A stretch of 64,000 nucleotides of DNA from Apis mellifera (lineage: Eukaryota; Arthropoda; Insecta; Hymenoptera; Apidae): assembly GCF_003254395.2 (NCBI RefSeq), contig NC_037651.1, forward strand, positions 5,631,001-5,695,000. Direction: 5' to 3'. Of the stretch, positions 43,452-55,553 are shown in pieces (position 1 is the first letter of the stretch; the number at the start of each line of letters is the position of its first letter). The notes below the pieces were generated by a model that was not told the DNA's origin, ran no database searches, and saw only the letters and a program-made list of their open reading frames with translations. The translations under genes were made by a program, and so were the position numbers.

Positions 43452-44720
43452 TCGAATATCTTTTTTTTTCTTTTTCCTTCCCCCCACATTCAGTCGTTAA
43501 GTCGTTAAGTCAGGGGAATATTTTTAACTTTGTTTATTATTTTTAAATTCCTTTGTTTTATTATTAACTAGATAGATTGTTCCTTTAAACAGATGAGCCA
43601 CTCAGAAATTGAGATCAATTTGAACATTTTGAAAGATAGTTTCGAATATTAATCGTTTTTAAAGCATCATAGAAATTGAGAAACGAAATAATTAATCTTG
43701 AAAAGTAAAACTTATATATCTTCTTTAAAAAAAATACGTTGAAATATTCTTTCAAGAGTTATTGTTATTATTAAATGCAAAGATTGTTAATCGAATATCT
43801 TTTCTTCTTTTTCCTTCCCCCCACATTCAATCGTTAAGTCGTTAAGTCAGTGGAATATTTTTAACTTCGTTTATTATTTTTAAGTCAGTGGAATATTTTT
43901 AACTTCGTTTATTATTTTTAAATTCCTCCGTTCTATTATTAACTAGATAGATTGTTCCTTTAAACAGATGAGCCATTCAGAAATTTGAACATTTTGAAAG
44001 ATAGATTTTTCGAATATTAATCGTTTTTAAAGCATCATCGAAATTGTTGAGAATAATAATTAATCTTGAAAAGTAAAACTTATACATCTTCTTTATGAAA
44101 AATATACGTTGAAATATTCTTTCAAGAGTTATTGTTATTATTAAATGCAAAGATTGTTAATCGAATATCTTTTCTTCTCTTTTCCTTCCCCACATTCAAT
44201 CGTTAAGTCGTTAAGTCAGGGGAATATTTTTAACTTTGTTTATTATTTTTAAATTCCTTTGTTCTATTATTAACTAGATAGATTGTTCCTTTAAACAGAT
44301 GAAACAGATAAAATTTATACATCTTCTTTATGAAAAATATACGTTGAAATATTCTTTCAAGAGTTATTGTTATTATCAAATGCAAAGATTGTTAATCGAA
44401 TATCTTTTCTTCTTTTTCCTTCCTCCCACATTCAATCGTTAAGTCGTTAAGTTAGGAATATTTTTAACTTTGTTTATTATTTTTAAATTCCTCCGTTCTA
44501 TTATTAACTATATAGATTGTTCCTTTAAACAGATGAGCCATTCAGAAATTGAACATTTTGAAAGATAGTTTCGAATATTAATTATTTTTAAAGCATCATA
44601 GAAATTGAGAAACGAAATAATTAATCTTGAAAAGTAAAACTTATATATCTTCTTTAAAAAAAAATACGTTGAAATATTCTTTCAAAAGTTATTGTTAATC
44701 AAATTCAAAGATTGTTAAAA
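43452..44720. repeat. Minisatellite, 4 copies of a 235-370 bp unit
   Basis: Copies start at TCGAATATCTTTT near 43452, 43791, 44161 and 44396. Each holds AATCGTTAAGTCGTTAAGT, itself a doubled 8-mer, and ATAGATTGTTCCTTTAAACA. Copy lengths differ because of internal duplication (second copy) and deletion (third copy). Confidence 0.95.
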
Positions 44721-47700
44721 GAATTATCATACGATTACGATATAATGATATAAAATATGTGAAAAAAAAAAAAAATTCTGAGATTCAAGAAATCCGGAAT
44801 CCACCGTTACGTGATTCAAGCGCGATCCGAAAATTTCCAGAGAGAGGTTTCCAGGAATCGTTAGCCGCGTTAGTTACACGTTAAACGAACCGTGAGTTCT
44901 CACTTATCATCGATCGTATCAAGCGTAACACTCCGCATGCCGAATCGTTTGCCATCGAGCAAGAACATAGTTTCCGGTAGTACGGTTTTATCCGGCCGGT
45001 GGGGGGGTTCAGGGGTGTTAATGCTGTTTAACGTTACATTTAACAGGATTATTACTTAATAACGTGTATTGTACCGTGCAACTTCGAAATATATAAATAT
45101 GCATTGGCTTATGAGGGTCGAATGCACGTGCGGCTCATCCGAGTTTCGAGTTGAATCGTTATGCTAACGAGTATGTCGTGTTTCCATGATATACGTGTTC
45201 CTTTTGTGCGTGTGTGCGTGCGTGCGCGCGTACAGAGTCGTAAAAAGGAAAAGGGAGAGCGGTCGGTGACGTTGGTGTTGGAATTTATCAGTCGGATCGA
45301 TATTGCGATCGAATCAATAGTCGAATAAAATAATATGCGACTTGTCATTTTCTATTTCTTTTTTCGAGGATTTTATTATTATTTTATTTCGTCGATCGAA
45401 AAGAGAAAACTTTAAATTCGGTTTTGGCACAATTTTTTCGTACAAAATATATTATTCAAATGAAATTGAATAATAAATCGAGATTTGTTATATGTTATCG
45501 AGCCAAATAATGCTTGCTGAATAACAATTATTAGGAAAATTTTAGATAAATTTTGGACAAATCTGTTAATTTTCTTTTGTTTAATTTCGTTATTTCAAAA
45601 AAAAAAAGAAAAAGAAAGAAAAAGATCGCTTCCAAATTTTTTACATAGAAAGATATTGAGAAAGAAAGGCGAGGATCATATTTGTAGTAGTAGTAGTGGT
45701 GGAAAATTTCCTTTTTTTGTTTGAACAGACTGATGTTATTAAAATATCGTCGTTGATCGTGTTATGATAAAAACGTTGAAACGCCTGTTGGAGAAAATTA
45801 TAGTACGAGTCGTGAAAGAAGTTCGGAGGTTGCACACACGAGGAGGATAACATCGTGCAACGAACTGCACGGTAAAGTATTGTTTGTCGAGCCATTAGAC
45901 AGACGCGTGTACCCACTATTTTCGTAGTTTAATTTACTGTGCAACTTTTACGGTATATATATACACTCGTTTCACACTTCTCTTTCGTGTCGTCCTTTTT
46001 CCTCCCCCCCCCCCCCTCCCTCCATTTCAAATTCGTTTATTTTCGAGATAATTTTTCGACGACGACGATGATTCCGAGTTTTCCGAGTCATCGAATCATC
46101 AATCGTGCTCGTGATCGCGTTTTCGCGTCAAACGCGGATACAAAATGTAACGATGGATCGAATTTTATTGTTACACTTCAAATAAATATGAATTTATTTA
46201 AAATGCGCGCGGTATAAATAATAGAGAAAGAGAGAGAGAGAGAGGAAGTACAATCGTTCAGTCTTCTTTTAACTTTTGTCGATAAAAATAAAATTTTTCA
46301 CGATTTTAGTTTAGCAAAAATATATATATACATTTCTGAATACAATTTTTATTTATCGTTGTATTTATTTTTGCATAAAGTTTTTGGTTGGAAAAAGGTG
46401 ATGAAAAAAAACTCGCGCAAATATCGAGTATCGTCCTTTATGCTTAAAAAAATACATTTGGGGGGATAATTAAGTTTCATTTTCTATTTTCGAATTCGAA
46501 TTATCTTGTCGTTGTTGTCGAAGAACGAAGATTGGATAGTTGGATCTATCGAATATTCTAGGAGAGTGTTAATTTTTATTGTAATAATGAACAGGAACGT
46601 GCTTCAAAACGTGATAAATATTAAAAAAAAAAAGAAAGAAAAAAAACAGGTAGGAAATAGAGAACGTTTCAAAATATATATATATATAAAACATATACAC
46701 ATCGCGTTCCGGTTGATTGGGTTTTCAAACAAATTTAGTTTCATCGAGTTTGTTGTTTCTTGATTATTAATCCCGATACATGATAAATTAAATCATTTCA
46801 ATAATTAGTGAAATTTACAGTAGACAATATTTGTCAATTACTTATTAATCGAAATACGCAATTTCAGGATATCGTCATTTATTCATTGTTTATTAAAGAC
46901 CGATGAAGCTCGTAATTATAAATCGTAACTTGTTACCGTGGCTATCGTGTAAAAGTAATTTGCCCATTTCAATGATAAAGGATACTTTGATTCGAAGATC
47001 AAAAAGACAAGCGAAAATTTCGTCGCGGATTTTCCAGAAATGTGGAATTTGATCTCTTTGATCCTCTCGAAAAGAGAAAGAAGAAAAAAAAAATTGGGAA
47101 GAAGATCATTATAATATATATCTTCAAAATTATTAAGAATGAAGAATGAATTTCCAAAATAAATAAATAAATAAAACTAAGTTAAACTCGAACGAGTTTA
47201 AAGTCGCGTTTCCAATTTACAAAAAGGAAAAAAAAGGCGTAAACCAAGCGCATCGATCCAATTGGAGGAAAGATCGCGAAAGGGGTGGCGGGCAACAAAG
47301 GGTGGCGCGAAAATAAAAAAGCTGGAGGGTCGGGAGAAGAGTCATCCGGGGGATGAATACCTCCGCATGGGTTCCTCCTCCTCGTAAGATTTGCATAATT
47401 TCCAAATCTGCTTCGCGACGACGACGACGATGAAAAATACTCGAATCGACGTTCGTACACGCGTCGCCACCACGTCCTTTTCACGCAGCGAGTGGGGGAG
47501 GAGAGGTTGGCCGATCGTGGATGGAAGATTTTCAAGCCTGTCTCGGCCGTGGAAGAGGAGGAAGGAAGAAAGGAAGGAAGGAAGGAAGGGGATTGTGGAT
47601 GTCGGTAACCGGGAAGATATTGCGGTTTAAACGGGTGGAAAATTGTCGAAACTGCCATGCCGCATAATTTCGACGTGACTTAACGCCACTTGACGCTTTT

Positions 47701-48478
47701 GGCCCTGTTTAAATGCGACAGACGGTTTAGCGGATGAACCGTGGATGGACGCTTTTCGGGGAGGGAGGGTGATCTATTTGCGAGGAACAGTGTCGGAACC
47801 GGTTATGAACGTTTCGTTGCGATATTAACGAGTTATCAACCGGTTTAAATCGCCCGTTAACTCATTACATTCTGATAAACTCGCGATTGATTAATTTTCT
47901 TTAATTAATTTTCAGAGCCTAAAAACTCGAAACAAAACTTTTTCTTATTCTTATTACTTTACGTGGAACTGTATTGTTATAGCGATACGAAAGGGATAAA
48001 TGGAGATAAGAACGGTAAACACTTTCCGCTTCGTAGAAACAGATAATAATATTCTATCGACGAGATAAGCTGATCTAATTTCAGGAACATTTTATGTACG
48101 CATTGGTACTATTCTCATTACAATAATTTAATGGAATATTTTTCGATCCAATTTAGATTGAAAAAATAAAAAAAGAACCGAAGTCTAGCTTTTCGAATTC
48201 GAATCAAAGTTCAGAAATTAAATTCTTCCTTATGAACGTACGTACGTTGCCATTTTTTTACCATTTGCACAGGATCAAGCTGATAAAGCGTAAACAACGC
48301 GTTTAAAAAAATAAAAGAGGAGAAGCGGAGAGGCGTTGAAAGGAGACGGATAAAAATCCGTGTTCCCCATCGAATTTTCATATTGTATGAAAACAAACGG
48401 TCGTGGAATGGGGGGGACAAACGCGATACGCGGTAACGAAATCGAAAAGTAGATTATGCTTGGCTCGACTTAAACGTG

Positions 48479-48479
<1 letters not shown>

Positions 48480-48514
<35 letters not shown>
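48480..48514. repeat. TA dinucleotide microsatellite
   Basis: Uninterrupted TA run followed by CACATACG. Confidence 0.95.
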
Positions 48515-48520
<6 letters not shown>

Positions 48521-51500
48521 CGTATCGGTCATATTTGCACGTGAGACAGTAAAACGTGTCAATCTCGTATCCGGGGTAACAATCTCGTGTCACACGGTTA
48601 CACATAGTCGTAAAATGGGGATCCAATAAAATTATAGGAACGGCACGCGGAGATCAAACATCGTGCAAAGAATACTATCCGTTTTTTTCTTTTCTTCTTC
48701 CACTCCTTCTTTTTTCGACGCTTATGAAAACTTGTACTCAAGAATTTAATATATCGTGTTTTTTTTTTTTTTACTTCAAGAATAAAAATTCACTAGAGAA
48801 CCTCTCTGTTTCCTCGTTTCGATTCAGTTTCCCTCGTTTTATCGAAATTATTTACTAACTCTTTTAAATTATTTTAACCCTCGATGCATTATTTATATTT
48901 ATATTGTGAAAGAGAAGATGATAAATTCGAAGATTTTCTTCTTTTTATTGGAAAGTATCGATCATAAAGCTTGATTGAAATTGATAAAAGCCGTAAATAG
49001 CAGCGATGCGAATCTCTAATCAAACTATTCTAATGCAATCAAAGTATAAAAGAGAAGCTATCGAAGTGTGTGCCGGATTGACTTCTCTTGATTCAATGAA
49101 ACCTATCCGAGGTTTCTTTAATTTTAATTAAAGAGCGGTTGGATTGAAATGAATGGAGAAAGGCGAGAGCGATGAATTCGATGAGTTTGATCACTCTCCG
49201 ATCCTAGAATTAATTCTCGAAAATCTTACAATACCAATAATTTTCGAACACACCTCAAACGATCATCTTCCTTTCGCGCTTTCTTATTTTTCATCATTCA
49301 TGAAATGAAACTCGAACGAATTCGAGATCGATTACGAAGACAATCCGTCCATTGTCAATTATAATCAAAATCGAGAGTTTCCCTTCTTTCGAGTTGTCGG
49401 GAATCAGCGGGATCACGGAATGGATTCGAGAAACGCGGAAACAGAGGATTGGCCGGATCGGGTTGAGAGAAAGGGGGGAGAGAGACGGTTCAGATTCAGG
49501 GCGGGCTGAAGGTTGAAAATCCTTCTTGCCTCTAACGAAAATTAGCAATAATTGGCCGGAAAATGAACGTTTGTGGCGGATTAAAAGGGGCCACCGCCGC
49601 AAAACAAGCCTTTAGCCCGCGTGTACGTACGTACGCCTCGCGTTCCTGCGGTATCATAAAACCGGTCCACCGGCCTGTAATTTGTAATGAATACGGCTCT
49701 AACTAGCCCTCATCCCCCTTTCATTGGTTGACAAATCACGCTTCTGCGGCCGGGAGACGGACGCGTGTATATACCTGGGACACGCGTCGCTGTGTGAGAA
49801 TTTGTACACCGGATCTCTCTCTCTCTCTACCTCTCTCCCTCCCTCTCTCTCTCTTCGTACATGGAGTGCCTAAATCATACGGCCGGACAGTACGTGATAT
49901 GTCTGTTCATTCAATGTTCAAATGGCACACGAACGACGTATGATTTCGATCCGATAATACGATTATTAACGTTATTACGCGTAATTCGGAACACTGTCTT
50001 GTGCTCCTTTGCTTTAATGATGAATAATTTTTTTACGGGTTTTTGGAATCGCGGATACTTTTGATCCTTGATCGAGTCGTTTTGTCGCTCGATGGTTAGA
50101 GATCTCGAATACTTTTCCATACAGAATGGTGATTCTTCCATTCAATGATTTAATGGTGGTTAAATGTCGTCTTTCTTTTTTTTTAGATCTGTATTTCATA
50201 TTTTTTTTCTTTAGAAATCGTGAACCACCAGAATTTTCCGCGATCCTTGAAATTATCTTGCGGGGGCCAATAAATAACGGGCCAATCACGCTCCCCTCTC
50301 GTATTTTCGAAAATAAATTATTTTGATATCGCGTCTCGTATGTCTATCCATAAGATGAGCCTACCATTTTCGCGTATGTATACATATATCATGTGACAGT
50401 CTATTAAAAACATCTATTCATCTTGTATTCAATTATATACGACACGCGATCATAATCACGGCGTGCTACTATTATTATCCCCCAAAAATACAACCGTTAC
50501 CCGATAGTCACGATGCCGTGTCACGTGTCGCCTCTCGCTTATTAGTTGGGAAGTTAGTTGCTCGTCCTTTTGTTCAAGGACTTAGAAAAAAAAAAAAGAA
50601 GAGGAAGAACAAGAAAACCCCTTTTCCATTTCTCTCGCCAAAATTCGAACGAAAAAAAAAAAAGAAAAAAAAAGAAACCATCGTTTCATCGAGAGGAGAG
50701 GGAAAATTCTCAGCATTGTTAATCCATTCTAAACAAGTTTCACGAGGACGCGACGCTTTGCGTGGATGCACGATGGATGCACGCCTCTTCTTTTTTTTTC
50801 TCGGCAAGAAAATTTCTTCCGCGGTGTGTGCAACTCCTTACCCTCTCCTCCTCTCCTCCCTCTCCAGTCTGGAAGGAGGAAGAGGAAGGAAGGTGCGACC
50901 AAAGGGGGGTCCTTTTATCTTTCTCCTACGACGACGTACGATCGTAGAAAGGAGGAGGGCCTCGAAAACGCGCGCGCACCTCACCTCTTCTTTCCAATCC
51001 CCTCTCTGGGAACCGATATCGTCTATCCACCTATCCCCATCCGGCGCAATCAAAGATTTACAGGAATAAATAGTAAATAGAACCTGGAGGGAAGTACCAG
51101 AACCAATTATTACTCTCCTTCTCTCTTTCTCTTTATCCTTCTCCCTCCTCCCCTTTCGCACGTGTATTTTAACATCGCGCTCGAATCGGTTCCAGCTCCG
51201 TTATCAGAAGATAGGAGATATCTCCTCGGATTAGAGAAGAAGGAGAAGGAAAGGGAGGGAGAGGAAAGAAACGGCCATTAATAATCTCGAATTTCAAGTT
51301 AAGTTCCCGTACTACGAAATATTGTAATTAAGTCGAAGCCCGTATGCTTCTTTCTTCCTCCTCCTCCTCCTCCTCCTACTCTTCTCTCTCTCCAGCACAC
51401 GTATACATGTTAAAGAAGCAATTCAACAAAGTAATATTGAACCTCCTCCTGTTACAAACATTTTTGACAAGGCGTGACTGTAACACTTGTGGTGTAATAA

Positions 51501-52205
51501 AAATGCAATAATTTTCATCCTCGCACTTTCCAATATGCCCGTTGGACCGTCAATTATCGAGAACCGTACCAAGACAACGTAACAATCCTTACAGATATAC
51601 GTCTCTCGAGAGCGAATTCCTCTCCCTCGGTTTGAAAGTGGTAGTAGAAGTAGAGCCTCTCGACCATTCTTCCGGCGACGGTTACGAGAGAAGTAAGAAG
51701 AAGACGGAGGGGGAGGAAGGGATTGGAGAGTCTCGGTTGCGCGCGTCCTTTTCCACTGCCTCCTCGACGTTTCCTTTTCCTTCTTCCCGATATATACCGA
51801 GCATATAGGTGTCTCGTCACCGTATCACCTCTATCCACCCTACCCTTCGCTCGTGAGGGCGCCTCTGAATAGTGTGTTGGTGGCTCCAGGAAGGGATACG
51901 AGAGAGAGAGAGAAGGAGAGAGAGATGAAGAGGGAGAGAGAGGGAGAGAGGGAGAAAGGTGGAAAACGGCTGAGCCGTTAGTGGGGTGGTTTTTGGGCGC
52001 ATGCGCGGTCGGGGCGCGGAGCAAGAGCCACTCCCGATCGCCAATGACCGTCCAACACGATCCTCGACGTGATCCTAGCGCACCGCTTCAGTCTAACGTC
52101 CGCATCCGCACAGTCAACAACCCCTTATCACGAGCTCCCTCTTTGGATGCAAAGTTTTTCTCACCCCCAAAAGTTTGCGCGTGTTAGACGTCCGCCCTAA
52201 CCCAG

Positions 52206-52222
52206 CCCCCCCCCCCCCCCCC
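52206..52222. repeat. Poly-C tract
   Basis: About 17 consecutive C bases, rare in this AT-rich sequence, at the end of the GC-rich island. The run length may be unreliable in an assembly. Confidence 0.85.
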
Positions 52223-53246
52223 ACGCACACGACTTGGGCCCGTACGTAACTTTGAATCAATTCGATAAAATAGGTTAATTCGATAGGGAGTGTCTTCGAA
52301 GAGGAGGATTATTTCCGTATATATTTGTTCCGTATATTTCTTCTCCCGCCCCTCCTCTCTCTCTCTCTCTCTTTCCCTCTCATCTATCCCAGTCTCGTCG
52401 AGTTCCTCTCGTTCTCGCGAGATCCATGAGCTTCGAGATCTATCACAGCCTCTTTCCTTTCGAGATTTTCTTTTTTTTTTTTCTTTTTTTTGGAGTGGAT
52501 TCCCGAGAGAAATCTACGATCCATCCATCGTTTAAGATTTCGAGTATCTGTTTTATGTGTAACAATCGTCGGATTTTTATTTCTTTTTTTTTTAAGAGAG
52601 TTAGAGAGACGTAGTCTCGAAGTGCTCTTCGTTCGTAAGTGGATAAACATTTTTGTTCAAGCTCTCATCTTTCAAAGTGTAAAGAAAGAAACATTTTTAT
52701 GGATTTGTGTCAATTTCGTCTTCCCGGTGAGAGAAGATTGTAATGTATATATATATATATATATAATTTTGTACAATTTTATTAATTCCTTGTAATTATA
52801 CGATTTTCTAAGATCAATTTATTCTTATTCAAGTTCTATTTATAATTTCGAGACGAAAAAAAAAAAAAGAAAAGTTCCAATTTTTCTTTTCCAAATTAAA
52901 AAAGAGAAAGAGGAAGAGAGAAAAATCGAAGATTCGTTTCGATCGAGTCCCTTCTCGCCACTTTTTTTTTCCCTTCCTCTTCTTCTTCCTCCATTCGCGG
53001 ATGGAAGCCGCGTTTTATCAGGTTACAATCATCCTCCTATCACGTTTTAAACGAGGCTGTGATCGGTCGAGGGGGGCCGACTCCGATCCCATTGGCTCAT
53101 TCATTTTTAATTGGACGTTGCCGACAATGGCACCTGCTCCTGTTTCATGCGGGTACGCACATGACACGTCACGTGGGGGCCGCCAGAGTTGTCGACTCGG
53201 TGTTGCACGTGACACCTCGACTTTCCAGTCGAGTATGCCATACGAG

Positions 53247-53249
<3 letters not shown>

Positions 53250-53299
<50 letters not shown>
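53250..53299. repeat. GA dinucleotide microsatellite
   Basis: About 24 uninterrupted AG units inside a GC-rich island. It creates Arg-Glu alternating frames that look like proteins but are not. Confidence 0.95.
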
Positions 53300-53302
<3 letters not shown>

Positions 53303-54799
53303 GGGGTCATCGTGCTTCGAAAAAACGGAAAAAAAAAAAGAAAAAAGGAAGAGAAAGAAAAGGAAAGAATGAACACAGTGAAACGAAGAGGCGATGTGAC
53401 CCGTTTCGTAATGAATCGCTAAGCGATCGACCGGCCGTGCGGGTAATCGCGACGATTCTTCACCGATCCATTGGCTACCGTCTGACCATCACGGTAAGTT
53501 ACTACTTCAATTTATCCTCGCGATTTAACGCCGCGAATGTTATATAACAGTTTGGCTTTTTCCTTATTCCAATTTATTTATTATTCGAAAATTCGACAGT
53601 GGAAAATATGAAACGTAGTATAGTTCGTGGATGCAATTGTATATTTTTAATATCGCGGAGTGTATTCTTTAAAATTGTTTGGAAAAATGGATGGAAAGTA
53701 GACAGGAAAGAATTAGGGAATCGAATCATTCGTTTCATCCATTTGATTGAATATTTCGCGTACGTTTCTCGTGAAGATTTATCGATATTTTTATTAGAAA
53801 GGGAAGAAGATGTAGCGTTTCAACGTTTCGTGGAGAATATTCCTCGAAATTGTCCGAAGGGGATGCAATATTGGATAGGATAATCATCGTGGAATCAGTT
53901 TACTTTTCTCTAAGATTACTTCAACATCGATTTTGCAATTAGTAGCAGTTTTTAAGTCGAGTAGCTTAGATTAAACGTAGAGTGTAAAAAAATCCATAAG
54001 GTTTCCTAGGTTTCCTCAAGGTTGACCTCAATCGTGTCGTTGCGTAGACATCTTGGAATTCTTGTTTAAAATATCGAGAAAAATCTCGTTCAACAAAAGA
54101 ATTAATAAAGCTTTAAACAATGTTACAAATTTCATAAAATTCCACGAAAGACTGCCAAGTTTACGTACAAAAGTTACGAACGAAATTGTCATTTAATCGA
54201 GATTTCGATTGTCGTCGTTCGATTGTCAAAAAGATAGCGGATTTTTTTTCTCGAGAGGCAAAGCACGAATAGCTTGCAAGTATGAATAGTAAGTTCGTCA
54301 TTAACCAGTTTAGAAGTTGTTATTAATACCGTTTCAATTGTTGGAAACTGGGAACTCGAACAGTCTGACTATCACGGTGCGCAACTACTGAACTCTGTTG
54401 GACGATTAAACAGCGCCCAAGTTATCATCTTACTTTCCAAGTATCGTATTAAATCATATCCCCTGCAATTGAAGATTAAATTGTTGGCCGATGTTGCCCC
54501 GTAACGTCACGTTCGCGGATGTATTTAATCTCCTCGTTTATTCGAGCCGCGTAACACATCCGAGTGGATTTATTAATATCGTGAGTTTTAATTTATACTC
54601 GAATCGTTTTTTTTTTTTTTTTTACCTTCGAATCGAAAGTAATTCCACCATCAAAATTTTACACGTCGTTTCGTTAAAAATTAATATTTAATTTTTAAAA
54701 GAAATTATTTCGTTACCGGCTAAATTTTCTCGCAATAATAATACTCGGAAGTGACATTTTAACACGCATCGAATATTCATCGATCGACAATAAAGCGAT

Positions 54800-55508
54800 C
54801 TCCAATTCATGAAATGAATAAATATTTCTTTACGATCTCGAATCGTTTTCGAAATTAATCCCGATTGTTATTATTATTTCTTTTTTGGAACAATTTCGTC
54901 AGATTCTTCTTTCACGATACATCGACGATATATATATTTTCAAAGGAAGGAGAACTCTGGCTACAGAGAGGTAGTCAAAAATCTAAAGTTGCTTCTGATA
55001 TTTCCCCTCGTTTCTCCCGAACGTTTCTTCCTCCAATTCATCAAATGAATAAATATTTCTTTACGATCTCGAATCGTTTTCGAAATTAATCCTGATTGTT
55101 ATTATTATTTCTTTTTTGGAACAATTTCGTCAGATTCTTCTTTCACGATACATCGACGATATATATATTTTCAAAGGAAGGAGAACTCTGGCTACAGAGA
55201 GGTAGTCAAAAATCTAAAGTTGCTTCTGATATTTCCCCTCGTTTCTCCCGAACGTTTCTTCCTCCAATTCATCAAATGAATAAATATTTCTTTACGATCT
55301 CGAATCGTTTTCGAAATTAATCCCAAGCGTCGATTGTTATTATTATTTCTTTTTTGGAACAATTTCGTCAGATTCTTCTTTCACGATACATCGATGATAT
55401 ATATATTTTCAAAGGAAGGAGAACTCTCTGGTACAGAGAGGTAGTCAAAAATCTAAAGTTGCTTCTGATATTTCCCCTCGGTTTCTCCCGAACGTTTCTT
55501 CCTCCCCC
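54800..55508. repeat. Minisatellite, 3 near-identical copies of a 231-bp unit
   Basis: Copies start near 54801, 55032 and 55267 (CCAATTCAT(G/C)AAATGAATAAA). Each includes ATACATCGA(C/T)GATATATATA and AGAGAGGTAGTCAAAAATCT. The first two copies are nearly identical over 231 bp, suggesting recent duplication. The unit length is a multiple of three, so the same 74-codon frame appears twice. Confidence 0.97.
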
Positions 55509-55526
55509 TAGTTTCTTTACCTAGGG

Positions 55527-55553
55527 CTCCTCCTCCTCCTCCTCCTCCTCCTC
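55527..55553. repeat. CTC trinucleotide microsatellite
   Basis: Nine CTC units directly after the 231-bp array. Confidence 0.9.

Larger units (their letters stand above)
44721..54799. other. Noncoding region with several GC-rich islands
   Basis: No supported coding gene. GC/CpG-rich islands lie at about 47200-47900, 49300-49900, 50500-52300 and 53000-53500. The island at 50.5-52.3 kb is purine/pyrimidine skewed and contains a TCAGTC initiator-like hexamer at 52088-52093. ACG|GTAAGT at 53491-53499 is a strong plus-strand donor. These could be promoters or untranslated exons of a gene that continues outside the window. Confidence 0.4.

Noticed and set aside
47182..47658. 158-codon minus frame
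   Set aside because: It is Ser/Pro/Phe-rich low complexity in a GC-rich patch, with GGAA repeats at one end and no family resemblance.
50518..51161. 183-codon plus frame and 107-codon minus frame
   Set aside because: Composition is lysine/arginine/serine-rich low complexity from purine runs; no recognised motif and competing frames on both strands.
51554..52024. 156-codon minus frame rich in Ser-Leu-Pro
   Set aside because: It derives from CT/GA microsatellite sequence at 51900-51960.
53001..53547. Plus and minus frames with Arg-Glu or Leu-Ser runs
   Set aside because: They are produced by the GA microsatellite and A-rich tract; no domain or splice context supports a protein.
54865..55320. 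Two identical 74-codon plus-strand frames suggesting duplicated genes
   Set aside because: They follow from a noncoding 231-bp tandem unit whose length is divisible by three; the third copy does not keep the frame.
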